Source: Chlamydiales bacterium (lineage in GTDB: Bacteria > Chlamydiota > Chlamydiia > Chlamydiales > JAJFMA01). Taken from it: a stretch of DNA of 64,000 nucleotides. Of the stretch, positions 41,014 to 49,051 are shown in pieces. Every line of letters starts with the position of its first letter. Position 1 is the stretch's first letter. Below the pieces are notes generated by a model. It made no database searches. It was not told the origin of the DNA and worked only from the letters and a program-made list of their open reading frames with translations. The DNA is taken from contig JAUXSF010000024.1 in assembly GCA_030679955.1 (NCBI GenBank), positions 84,450 through 148,449 of the forward strand. Direction: 5' to 3'. A program made the translations under genes and the position numbers.

Positions 41014-41796
41014 ATGGCTGAAAATCGCACTAACAAGGCCTTCGAAGCCTACCAATTAAGTGTTAATTATGACACCACACCAGTGTTATGGGATATCAAC
41101 TTTGAAATCCCATCTGGCAAACTGGTAGGCATCATAGGTCCCAATGGCGCAGGCAAAAGTACGCTAATAAAGACAGCACTTGGGTTGCTGAGTCCTATCT
41201 CAGGAAAAGTTGAGTTCTTTGGCCATCCTTTGAAAGAAGTGCGCCAACGTATCGCCTACGTTCCACAACGCGAATCAGTCGATTGGGACTTTCCCATTAC
41301 AGTTCACGATTTGGTATTAATGGGTCGTTATGGACGCTTGGGCCTATTGCGATGGCCACGCCATGCTGACCGAGCGGCCGCTGACTACTATCTTGATCTA
41401 GTTGGCATGCTGGAATACCGCCATCGACAAATCAGCCAATTATCGGGTGGCCAGCAGCAGCGCGCGTTCATAGCTCGAGCTTTGATTCAGGAAGCAGACA
41501 TCTACTTCATGGATGAACCCCTTACAGGTATTGATCATGCCTCCGAGGGAGTCATCATGGATCTTCTTCGACAGCTACGCGACAAAGGAAAGACTATTTT
41601 CGTTGTTCACCACGACCTGAATACCGTTGATACCTATTTTGACTGGGTAGTCATGCTAAACACCAGTTTGATAGCTTGTGGGGGGGTTCAAGAGACCTTC
41701 ACTCCTGAAAACCTCAACCGCACCTACGGAAAAAGCTACGCGTTGTTGGACGAAGCACTACGTCTCTCAAATACTAAAAGCAGCGGCTTAGGCTAA
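41014..41796 (+). CDS. ytgB: YtgB, ATP-binding subunit of the metal transporter
   Basis: A 260-aa ABC ATPase that powers the YtgA-C-D importer. Walker A is GPNGAGKST (about residues 43-51), Q-loop VPQRESVDWDF, signature LSGGQQQR, Walker B IYFMDEPLTGID, and switch His FVVHHDL. It starts 1 nt after the ytgA stop and is followed within 6 nt by ytgC, so it is co-translated. All catalytic motifs are intact. Confidence 0.96.
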   Translation: MAENRTNKAFEAYQLSVNYDTTPVLWDINFEIPSGKLVGIIGPNGAGKSTLIKTALGLLSPISGKVEFFGHPLKEVRQRIAYVPQRESVDWDFPITVHDLVLMGRYGRLGLLRWPRHADRAAADYYLDLVGMLEYRHRQISQLSGGQQQRAFIARALIQEADIYFMDEPLTGIDHASEGVIMDLLRQLRDKGKTIFVVHHDLNTVDTYFDWVVMLNTSLIACGGVQETFTPENLNRTYGKSYALLDEALRLSNTKSSGLG

Positions 41797-41802
41797 TCTG
41801 AA

Positions 41803-43149
41803 ATGTGGCGATCCCCCTTTGAATACTTCACCGATGCTGTACTGCGCGGCCCAACGTTGGGATGCATGCTCATGTGCTTTGCTGCGTCACTTGTTGGTGT
41901 TGTTGTATTTTTGCGCAAAGAATCACTGTTAGGAGAGTCCCTTTCCCATGCAGCCTATCCTGGTATCATTCTAGGCGTTCTAGTGGCTAGTTCCCTAATC
42001 GGTGACATGCCGTCAGAGGCGGGGCTAGCGACAATTATTCTATGCGGTGCCTTCATTACATCATTTCTTGGGTTAAGAACTATTTCTTGGCTAGAAGACC
42101 GCTACCGCTTGCGCTCTGACTCAGCCCTCACATTAGTCCTAGCATGCTTTATGGGCATTGGACTCACCATTGCTAGCAAGATCCAATTCACCCATACAGC
42201 CCTATATCGACAAGCACAAAACTACCTGTTCGGCCAAGCGGCGACAATGACCGACCGCCATGTCATCATGTACGGAATACTCTCTCTAGCCACTGCGGCA
42301 GTTATATTCATTTTTTACAAAGAGCTTAAAACAATCACTTTTGACCGCGGCTTTGCAAAAGCAATTGGGTTAAGAGTCACATTAATTGACTACCTTGTAT
42401 TTATCTTAACGGTTTTTGTAGTGGTTTTAGGCCTCCGTTCCGTCGGCGTCGTACTTATGTCCGCCATGTTTATAGCTCCTCCGGTCACTGCACGTCAGTT
42501 CACCAATCGTTTTAGCATCATGCTCCTCTTTGCAGGATTTGTAGGCCTTTTGGGCGGCTTTCTGGGCAACTATCTTTCCGTAGAAGTATCCGAATGGTTG
42601 GAAAAAGAGTACCTCAATCAACGGCTAGCTCTTCCAACAGGCCCAATGATCATTATTGTAACATCCTCACTTTGCCTTTTATCACTTCTACTAGCCCCAC
42701 AAAGAGGCTTGCTAAGCCGCATTTGGCGCAGAGCCTCCTTCCGCTACCGTTGTATCTGCGAAAACGTTCTAAAATCTATTTGGCGCAGTGGTCCTAGAAA
42801 CGCAATGTCCTTTGAACAGGTAGCCAAATACCAACATATCTCCAGTTTTTACCTATACTTTGTGATGACTCGACTAAGGCTTGGAGGATGGATCGTCAAG
42901 CTAAAAAACGGCCTTTATAGGCTAACCAAAGATGGACGACACCGCGCAGCGCGCATTGTACGCTTGCATCGACTATGGGAAGTTTATCTAGCTGATCAAC
43001 TAGGACTCGGTATCGAACGTATTCACAGAAACGCAGAAGAAATGGAACATATACTCACACCAGAAATCGAGGAACAGCTCATACTACTGCTTCAGGATCC
43101 CAAGCAAGATCCACATCACCAACCTATACCTCCAAGGCAGTATCTGTAG
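41803..43149 (+). CDS. ytgC: YtgCR, metal-transporter permease fused to a DtxR-like repressor
   Basis: A 448-aa fusion. Residues 1-290 are a membrane permease of the ABC-3 family with about eight helices, e.g. LGCMLMCFAASLVGVVVFLR, LSHAAYPGIILGVLV and VGVVLMSAMFIAPPVTARQF. Residues about 325-448 are soluble: a winged-helix part (FEQVAKYQHISSFYLYFVMT, LKNGLYRLTKDGRHRAARI) followed by a DtxR/MntR-like dimer region (LHRLWEVYLADQLGLG, HRNAEEMEHILTPEIEEQL). In C. trachomatis this fusion is cleaved to release the iron-dependent repressor YtgR, which represses its own operon. The same layout here suggests conserved autoregulation; cleavage itself is not visible. Confidence 0.95.
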   Translation: MWRSPFEYFTDAVLRGPTLGCMLMCFAASLVGVVVFLRKESLLGESLSHAAYPGIILGVLVASSLIGDMPSEAGLATIILCGAFITSFLGLRTISWLEDRYRLRSDSALTLVLACFMGIGLTIASKIQFTHTALYRQAQNYLFGQAATMTDRHVIMYGILSLATAAVIFIFYKELKTITFDRGFAKAIGLRVTLIDYLVFILTVFVVVLGLRSVGVVLMSAMFIAPPVTARQFTNRFSIMLLFAGFVGLLGGFLGNYLSVEVSEWLEKEYLNQRLALPTGPMIIIVTSSLCLLSLLLAPQRGLLSRIWRRASFRYRCICENVLKSIWRSGPRNAMSFEQVAKYQHISSFYLYFVMTRLRLGGWIVKLKNGLYRLTKDGRHRAARIVRLHRLWEVYLADQLGLGIERIHRNAEEMEHILTPEIEEQLILLLQDPKQDPHHQPIPPRQYL

Positions 43150-44145
43150 ATGTACCATAATCCATACTTCGATCAAGACTTCTTTGGATTCTTCTGGGTA
43201 ATGCTAGGAAGGTTATTGTCTTTTCTAACCGGACAACTGAGTATGCAGGATGTGGTAGCGGATGAAGTGCAAATGATCGTGCTCTCCGCCGTAGCCGCCT
43301 CCTCTGCGCTAATTGGAACTTTTTTGGTCCTGCGCAATATGACCATGCTGGCAAACGCCATTAGTCATACCATCTTGCTGGGGATTGTACTGGCATTCCT
43401 CCTGACGACATGGGGCGCGGCAGAACATACGCATCAAATTAGCCATCTGAATCTCAATGCATTGCTCATAGCAGCCGCTATCACAGGTCTAGCCACGGCG
43501 TTTCTCACACAATTTTTAACCACCACATTGGGACTACAAGCAGATGCCAGCGTTGGACTAGTTTTCCATACCCTTTTTGCATTGGGAATTGTTTTAGTAA
43601 CGTTGTTTACACGCAACGCCCATGTGGGACCAGAATCCATTATGGGAAATGCAGATGCACTGCACTATAACGACATCAAGCTCGCTATGATTATCTTAGC
43701 TGTTAACATAGTGTTGGTGGCCGTATTCTTCAAAGAGTTGAAGCTCACCACCTTTGATCCTCAGCTTGCACAAGCTTTGGGAATATCTACCGTCGTATTT
43801 AACTACCTGCTCATGCTGCAAGTCTCTATCACCAGCATAGGCGCTTTTAGAGCCGTCGGAGTCGTCATGGTGTTAGCCTTTATTACTGGACCACCATTGA
43901 CGGCGAGACTGCTTACTCATCGTCTTGGAACCTGCCTGTGGGCTTCTATCGGAATTGGTGTGATGGTGTCGGTGGTCGGGGTAGCGCTATCTAGACATAT
44001 CCTGACAATCTTCGGAACACCGCTATCTACAGCGGGGCTCGTGGTTTGCTTGATAGCATTTACATTTGCTTGTGCACTCTTCTTTGCTCCCGAGCGCGGC
44101 ATCATAGCCAACTACCTCAGACGCCGTCGTTTACAAGAACGTTAA
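43150..44145 (+). CDS. ytgD: YtgD, second permease of the metal transporter
   Basis: A 331-aa ABC-3 family permease with about nine membrane segments and no repressor domain. Family features are LRNMTMLANAISHTILLGIV, SVGLVFHTLFALGIVLVTLF and GAFRAVGVVMVLAFITGPPL. It starts directly after the ytgCR stop. It would pair with YtgC to form the channel. No terminator was recognised after it; the next annotated items run on the other strand. Confidence 0.95.
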   Translation: MYHNPYFDQDFFGFFWVMLGRLLSFLTGQLSMQDVVADEVQMIVLSAVAASSALIGTFLVLRNMTMLANAISHTILLGIVLAFLLTTWGAAEHTHQISHLNLNALLIAAAITGLATAFLTQFLTTTLGLQADASVGLVFHTLFALGIVLVTLFTRNAHVGPESIMGNADALHYNDIKLAMIILAVNIVLVAVFFKELKLTTFDPQLAQALGISTVVFNYLLMLQVSITSIGAFRAVGVVMVLAFITGPPLTARLLTHRLGTCLWASIGIGVMVSVVGVALSRHILTIFGTPLSTAGLVVCLIAFTFACALFFAPERGIIANYLRRRRLQER

Positions 44146-44399
44146 GCCAGTGTGCCGATATGGCATATCGCTAGCGACGTCATCCAATAAATACATAGAC
44201 TTGTTAGAACTAGCGGTACAATAAACCTGAGAGCATCGCTAAAGGTGCATAGCCAATCCGAACAATCCAACATTGGATAGATAACAAAGATTAGCATACT
44301 CGCCCCTGCGATCCGGCTGATGATTCCGCTGCTGAAATCTATCGGTTCGGCTAACATTGCATAAGTAGATGGAAGCAATACGGGAAACGTAATGTGCAT
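44142..44399 (-). CDS. Possible small membrane protein
   Basis: An 85-codon frame, opposite to and touching the end of ytgD. The product would have two hydrophobic segments (ISRIAGASMLIFVIYPML and FIVPLVLTSLCIYWMTSLAI). There is no convincing ribosome site (GGAAAA about 14 nt upstream). No family was recognised. It may equally be chance. Confidence 0.3.
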   Translation of the reverse strand: MHITFPVLLPSTYAMLAEPIDFSSGIISRIAGASMLIFVIYPMLDCSDWLCTFSDALRFIVPLVLTSLCIYWMTSLAICHIGTLA

Positions 44400-44667
44400 A
44401 ATATCAGCACTTTTCCAGGTTCCATCTATACTTTCAAGTCAGGAAAAGTTAATGGACTTAACAAGGATGGGCAGGATCGCTACGCGGCAGGATAGGCAGG
44501 ATGGAATGATTTTAATATAGTTACGACTATTTTATAGCTGGGCTAGATTTGCAAGGAATTCAGATGGACACTAAGTGCCAAGTTTTCGAGTTGCCCTTTT
44601 GTATCGAACTAATCAAAACCAACATGCTCATGGCTTAAAACAGGGTTAACAGCAGTGCCTGGAATTT

Positions 44668-44962
44668 TGCAGCTAATCGCGAAGCGACGAAAGCATGTAG
44701 CCACAGGCGTTAGCCCAATGGCTAAGTTAACAAAATTTCTATATAGTTTTTGCCACACATAGAGGAGAGCTTGGGCTAGGTGGACGAAGTGGGCTGAGTG
44801 GACAAAATGAAAGCGTCTTTCGGTGCAACTAATGGGTCCACCCCGTCCACTACGTCCACTCAGTCCTTTGCCCATCAAACTGCAAAAAAAAACTTCTTTT
44901 ACTTAACAGCATTGGGCTGACGCCTGTGGCTACATGCTTAAATCGCTCCGCGATTAGCTACA
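44668..44962. repeat. Composite palindrome (families F3 and F4)
   Basis: Outer arms: AGCTAATCGCGAAGCGACGA (from 44671), then AAGCATGTAGCCACAGGCGT and TAGCCCAAT, pair with ATTGGGCTGACGCCTGTGGC (from 44911), then TACATGCTTAAATCGCTCCG and CGATTAGCT. Inside are inverted copies of the F4 motif: GGACGAAGTGGGCTGAGTGG (from about 44780) and CCACTACGTCCACTCAGTCC (to about 44870). It resembles the element at 23271-23640, sharing GCATGTAGCC. The apparent minus-strand frame across it is only repeat sequence. Confidence 0.8.
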
Positions 44963-45096
44963 AAGAGCTTTCACATGTACTACGGTGCGAATGTGATCAA
45001 TAAAAAATTTATAATGATGTGCTTATGACTAATTTTCCATAATTAGGTTGATGCGTATGCCTGCCTATCATGCGGCACAGAATGTTAAGTTGAAAC

Positions 45097-45399
45097 CTAT
45101 TGGAACCATTCCGGCTTGAGATACTTAAGAACGCTTAAAGCAGAAGACTTTGCAGTGGGATTTAATTTGACGATCAATTCTCGGTCGAAGAGATTTCTTT
45201 TGGACAAAATTTGCGCAATTGACTCCCCACAGACGTCCTGAATAAACTCCTCTTCACTCGGATCAGCTGCCACTGTGAACAAAGCATCTAGAGCCAGATC
45301 ATCGTCATAATGACCAAGATCCATAGCAGCATCATCGCGTCCACCAATTTCGCCATCTCTCTCCAAAAGAGCTTCTACAAGGCCTGCCACTGTAACCAT
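45097..45399 (-). CDS. Small acidic protein, possibly HEAT-like or an immunity protein
   Basis: A 100-aa acidic protein: AGLVEALLERDGEIGGRDDA, MDLGHYDDDLALDALFTVAA, then DVCGESIAQILSKRNLF. The pattern of helix pairs with conserved acidic turns resembles HEAT-like single-repeat proteins often found beside polymorphic toxins. GAGGA lies 7 nt before the ATG, so expression is likely. It sits downstream of the Rhs toxin fragment on the same strand, which supports but does not prove an immunity role. Confidence 0.6.
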   Translation of the reverse strand: MVTVAGLVEALLERDGEIGGRDDAAMDLGHYDDDLALDALFTVAADPSEEEFIQDVCGESIAQILSKRNLFDRELIVKLNPTAKSSALSVLKYLKPEWFQ

Positions 45400-45524
45400 A
45401 CCAATTCCTCATTTTTTTTTATGTTAGCTCGAATTTATCAACCCCTTTAAAAATTTTAACATGATTAATCATTTGATTGTCTTGACATTGTTTCTGGTCA
45501 GATAGCTCTTCTCCTCCCCACTGT

Positions 45525-45720
45525 TCAGTCATTAAATGAACATTTTTTTAATCCAAATATAGTACCATGAATTTCAAGTATTTCGTCTTTAACATCCCAT
45601 TCAAACGTCAATTGAGAATCGCTTTCATTTAAGCGCATAATACTCTCCGAGTGGGAAACTATTGCTTTCCATCTTCTTAAATTTAGATCCATTCAAGTAT
45701 TGAGCATTTTCAAATATTTC
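45525..45720 (-). pseudogene. Short coding remnants downstream of the immunity-like gene
   Basis: Two minus-strand fragments follow the stop at 45721. One reads EIFENAQYLNGSKFKKMESN, then SFPLGEYYALK and a stop. The other is a 37-codon frame (ATG at 45638, stop at 45525) starting MRLNESDSQLTFEWDVKDEI. They overlap in different frames and may be one decayed immunity-like gene. Family not recognised. Confidence 0.3.
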
Positions 45721-46095
45721 TTAGTCAAAATCCGCTTGCATGTTGGCATCGGAAATTTTCCATTCCAACCAACACCCACTATTTTGACCGAATCCACAGA
45801 GGGAAACAACTGAATCGCAGAATTTAAATTCGCATATGTCTTTGAGGTATTCAAGATCGTGTTTCGAATTTTGAGACCAAAGTTCGGTAATGGGGTCAAA
45901 CCTGTTAACCGTCATTGAATTCCAATCGCTAAACAGAAGCGTGCCCTTTCCTAATCTTTCCCCTCCATTGACATCCAGCCAACCGCCTTCTACAACTACT
46001 TTGAGGACGTTGTTTGTTGGCAAAAGCTGCATTTCCGATATTTTCATATCAGGGAAGGAAAGTTTCTTCATCAAATCTCCATTTAAACGTCTCAT
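45721..46095 (-). CDS. Probable immunity protein of the Rhs toxin fragment
   Basis: A 124-aa soluble protein, mostly beta-type: ISEMQLLPTNNVLKVVVEGG, SDWNSMTVNRFDPITELW and VVSLCGFGQNSGCWLEWKIS. No family was recognised with certainty; the strand-rich layout with a Trp-rich ending is similar to small immunity proteins. It starts 2 nt after the toxin-domain stop (AAGGA ribosome site), the position normally taken by the immunity gene of an Rhs/CDI toxin. Function is inferred from position. Confidence 0.6.
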   Translation of the reverse strand: MRRLNGDLMKKLSFPDMKISEMQLLPTNNVLKVVVEGGWLDVNGGERLGKGTLLFSDWNSMTVNRFDPITELWSQNSKHDLEYLKDICEFKFCDSVVSLCGFGQNSGCWLEWKISDANMQADFD

Positions 46096-46097
46096 TG

Positions 46098-46409
46098 CTA
46101 ATTTCCTTCGATTCGAACATGAGCTTCAAGAGAAGTACTTTCTACTATTTCTAAGTTTCTATTCAATGAGCTTCCCGACTTATTGTAAATATGCACATGA
46201 TCGTACCTAGTTGCTTTATCTGAAGGATGAATTTTTACCCTCACATTCCCAAATCGATCAGTGAATTCCATAAATCGTCCATCGGGACTTTTTCCTTTTA
46301 GTTCTAACCCTGCAGACTGAATATCAGATATAAGTTGAGATTTTTCTACCTGGGATATTTGAGATAAATATTTTTTTATAATATTTTTGCTTACAGAAGG
46401 TTTTACCAT
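46098..46409 (-). CDS. Polymorphic-toxin C-terminal domain, detached
   Basis: A 103-aa protein with FTDRFGNVRVKIHPSDKATR, then YDHVHIYNKSGSSLNRN. This ending is familiar as the C-terminal tip domain of Rhs and other polymorphic toxins (histidine-bearing, nuclease-like). It starts inside the end of the upstream fragment (7-nt overlap, different frame). In an intact Rhs protein the two would be one chain, so a frameshift has probably cut the toxin off, although overlap coupling might still allow its translation. Confidence 0.6.
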   Translation of the reverse strand: MVKPSVSKNIIKKYLSQISQVEKSQLISDIQSAGLELKGKSPDGRFMEFTDRFGNVRVKIHPSDKATRYDHVHIYNKSGSSLNRNLEIVESTSLEAHVRIEGN

Positions 46410-46861
46410 CTTTGGTGACAGATTTTTTTTGCTATGTTTTCAACACTTTGAGCTAAATCGGATGCTATCTTGTCCACCTTCAAGCGAGAATTAAGACCGC
46501 ATTTAATCGATAAAGAACTCGCCACATGAGTTTTGGTAAAATCGAGTAGAGGACGGCAATAACCGCTTTTTAGTAATCCAGCTCCAATTTTCGCAGTTCC
46601 TTTTAACAACACGGCCTCTCCAGCGCCAAAAGGAGTCATACCTGCAAAATCATCAAGAGTCTCCACGAAAACATTGATAACACCATGCCACCCCAGCTGG
46701 TTGCATTTATTGCGGATTTCGCTCCAATCATGCGCAAGACAGGCTCTTTCAAGCATATCAACGCGACGGGTCGTCCTTTCATTTGCCATTGATATTCGGC
46801 TAGGCTTGGTCCGATCGTAAAGATCTTGTCCTTGTAGCCCCCAAGGATCAAAGAGGGTCAA
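46403..46861 (-). pseudogene. Rhs-repeat protein tip (core missing)
   Basis: A frame of about 152 codons beginning with a TTG and LFDPWGLQG, the DPWGL signature that ends an Rhs core, where the variable toxin tip starts. It continues with a pre-toxin region: AGMTPFGAGEAVLLKGTAKI and GLLKSG. All of the large Rhs core that should precede it is missing. It stops at 46403, overlapping the toxin-domain frame. This looks like an internal deletion product or a displaced tip. Confidence 0.65.
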
Positions 46862-46917
46862 TCGTCTTGAGCGTGAAGCGAGCAGGCTAGCAGGAGAAGA
46901 AAGGCAAGCTTATACAT
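46858..46917 (-). pseudogene. Signal-peptide stub joined to the Rhs tip
   Basis: Directly upstream of the tip the minus strand encodes MYKLAFLLLLACSLHAQDD and a stop: a good secretion signal with possible lipobox LLACS. It is out of frame with the DPWGL segment, which starts 3-4 nt later. The simplest reading is that an ancestral secreted Rhs protein lost its core by deletion, leaving signal and tip. Confidence 0.5.
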
Positions 46918-47008
46918 GGAACATGACCAATTTTATTTTCAAATGCATGAAACATAAAATTTTATTTGATTGCAGTCAAGAGCAAATTATGGTGTGTTTG
47001 ATAGGTTT

Positions 47009-47668
47009 TTAGACTTTAACCCCTGGAGGGCCGAAGCAGCCTGGCCAGGCTTCATCCCATAGGTTGAAAAGTATCCACAGCATGATCAAACCAACAACGC
47101 CGTCGAATACACGCACTCCAATAGGTGTCCGTAGAACTTTGCTTAACATTCGCGCACAGGTACCTAAAAGGATGAACCACACGATTGAGGCGAGGCTTGC
47201 TCCCGCAGCGAATTCTGCGCGATCATCAAACTCCTCGAATCGTAAAGCCATACCGCCAATCATAATCACAGTGTCCAAAATAGCGTGTGGGTTCAGAACA
47301 CTGAAGCCCATGGCCATTAATATAACACGACCGCGAGAAGCGACGTCAGCTCCACCAGTTTGCAAATCTTGGTAGTAACCGCCCACGATCGCACGTCGAA
47401 AGGACTTAAAGGCGTAGGCACTGATAAAAATCACACCGCCCCAAATCAGCACTTGTCTAAGCCAGGGAACGCATGAAATGCCGTAAGCGAGCCCAAAAGC
47501 ACCTAAGCAAATCAGTACAATGTCACACAGGCTGCACACGATGATTGTCGTGAGCACGTGACGACCCAAAGCACCCTGCCGCATGACATAGGTGTTTTGT
47601 GGACCAATTGCTAAGATTATGCTCATGCACAAGGTAAACCCTTGCACGAACGGTGCACTCCAGTCCAT
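47009..47668 (-). CDS. LysE/ArgO-family amino-acid exporter
   Basis: A 219-aa inner-membrane protein with about six membrane segments. The N-terminal family signature is GFTLCMSIILAIGPQNTYVM, followed by RQGALGRHVLTTIIVCSLCD, and later FSVLNPHAILDTVIMIGG. The LysE/ArgO branch exports basic amino acids (lysine, arginine) out of the cytoplasm. The exact substrate is inferred. It stands alone between the Rhs fragment and the EPS operon, with no regulator (ArgP/LysG type) beside it. Confidence 0.9.
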   Translation of the reverse strand: MDWSAPFVQGFTLCMSIILAIGPQNTYVMRQGALGRHVLTTIIVCSLCDIVLICLGAFGLAYGISCVPWLRQVLIWGGVIFISAYAFKSFRRAIVGGYYQDLQTGGADVASRGRVILMAMGFSVLNPHAILDTVIMIGGMALRFEEFDDRAEFAAGASLASIVWFILLGTCARMLSKVLRTPIGVRVFDGVVGLIMLWILFNLWDEAWPGCFGPPGVKV

Positions 47669-47827
47669 GGTAGAAAAATCCTTTTATGGGGTAACTCTCA
47701 CCATACTCAAGAAAGGATTTTTGATCAATATACGGCTGATAAGTACATGAGCGCTACGCTTTTAGCCCCAGGGGCGCCTCTAGGCATGAAAAATTTTACA
47801 GTAAGGCTTCTTTACGTTAAATTCCTG

Positions 47828-49051
47828 TCATAGGGAGGAATAGATGGAAAGGAGGGATTCGGCCACAGCTGACCAGGAGTACTTTTCGACTTCGGTCAAT
47901 GCATGCTGGGTTAGGTTCCTTCGCAGATGATCGTCTGTCGCTAATCTCTCGAGAGTAATTGCTAATTCCTGTTGGTTATTGTCCTCGAAAAGCAAGATAT
48001 CTTGCTCATGGTGTGTAAAACCAGGAATGCCGCCTACTTTGCTGGCAATGACAGGGACTCCAGCAGCCCATGCCTCCAAGATAACAATCCCAAAAGGTTC
48101 TGTGCGTGAAGGCAGCACAAACATATCGGCTCCACGATAGGCGCTGGGTAATAGCGGATCGTCTGGATGGTAACCAGGAATAGTCAGTATTCGATTTTCA
48201 ATATTAAGGTCTTTAGCCGTGTTCAAAATTTCTTTGTGGTAGTCCTCGACGTTCACCGGTCCTATCAGGACGAGTTTATACTCGGGATGTTTCTGCACAA
48301 AATCAGCGAACGCTTTTACTAACAAAACTTGATTTTTCTGGAAATCGATCCTGGATACACAGAGGATATACTTTTCATTATCGGCAAAGCCGTACTGCCT
48401 GCGAAAGAGGTGTGGATCAGCCGAAGAAAAGCGGTCTTGATTCACTCCATTTGGTAGGTAATGAATCCGCTTGTTAGGGAATTTTGTCTTCATAAGTTCG
48501 AACTCATCTTGCCCCACGCATATAATAGCGTTGGCATCTTCTAGCGTACGGCGTGCTCCTAAAAGCCAGCCGAATAGTTTGCCCCACTCCCATTTCCCTT
48601 TAAAGGGCTGCTGCATTTTGGCAGCGTGCTCGGTCGGAATAGTGAGATAACCACCATGAATACTAACAACATAAGGGATACCTCTCCAACGAGCTACGGA
48701 ACGCGCGATACCTCCAAGCCTGTGCTGAACATGGGTATGAATGAGAGTTAAGTTGGGTTCGCGTAGAAGAGAAAAAAAGAGAGAAAAGGATAGCGGGCTA
48801 CCGCCTTTGAGCTGCATCTTTCGCGTTGATTCCTCGCCTAAAAATAGCCAAGGAAATACATAAGAATGTCGCTTTACTGGGACATTAGAAATCACTTCTG
48901 TCCCGGATTCAGCAAACATATCGGTGCAAAAAATCACCGTTTCGATATTGCGCTTTTGAAGTTGTTGGCAGATGTTAAAGACAACAGACTCCGTCCCACC
49001 CCATTTTGAAGGGGTAAATCGACGCATGACATGTGCAACTTTTAAATTCAT
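47828..49051 (-). CDS. Glycosyltransferase family 4
   Basis: A 407-aa GT-B glycosyltransferase. N-terminal MNLKVAHVMRRFTPSKWGGTE, with IHTHVQHRLGGIARSVARWR and YVVSIHGGYL in the acceptor half. The donor half has ILCVSRIDFQKNQVLLVKAF and the E-x7-E region LPSRTEPFGIVILEAWAAGV. It overlaps the flippase gene by 4 nt (ATGA), so it is the last gene of the minus-strand EPS operon. Donor and acceptor are unknown. Confidence 0.93.
   Translation of the reverse strand: MNLKVAHVMRRFTPSKWGGTESVVFNICQQLQKRNIETVIFCTDMFAESGTEVISNVPVKRHSYVFPWLFLGEESTRKMQLKGGSPLSFSLFFSLLREPNLTLIHTHVQHRLGGIARSVARWRGIPYVVSIHGGYLTIPTEHAAKMQQPFKGKWEWGKLFGWLLGARRTLEDANAIICVGQDEFELMKTKFPNKRIHYLPNGVNQDRFSSADPHLFRRQYGFADNEKYILCVSRIDFQKNQVLLVKAFADFVQKHPEYKLVLIGPVNVEDYHKEILNTAKDLNIENRILTIPGYHPDDPLLPSAYRGADMFVLPSRTEPFGIVILEAWAAGVPVIASKVGGIPGFTHHEQDILLFEDNNQQELAITLERLATDDHLRRNLTQHALTEVEKYSWSAVAESLLSIYSSL

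Noticed and set aside
44609..44878. 89-codon minus-strand frame
   Set aside because: It runs through the composite palindrome; its content is repeat sequence with no protein-like pattern.
44963..45060. tRNA or small RNA in the gap after the palindrome
   Set aside because: No cloverleaf or conserved T-loop (GGTTCRANTC) could be found in this or the other gene-free gaps.
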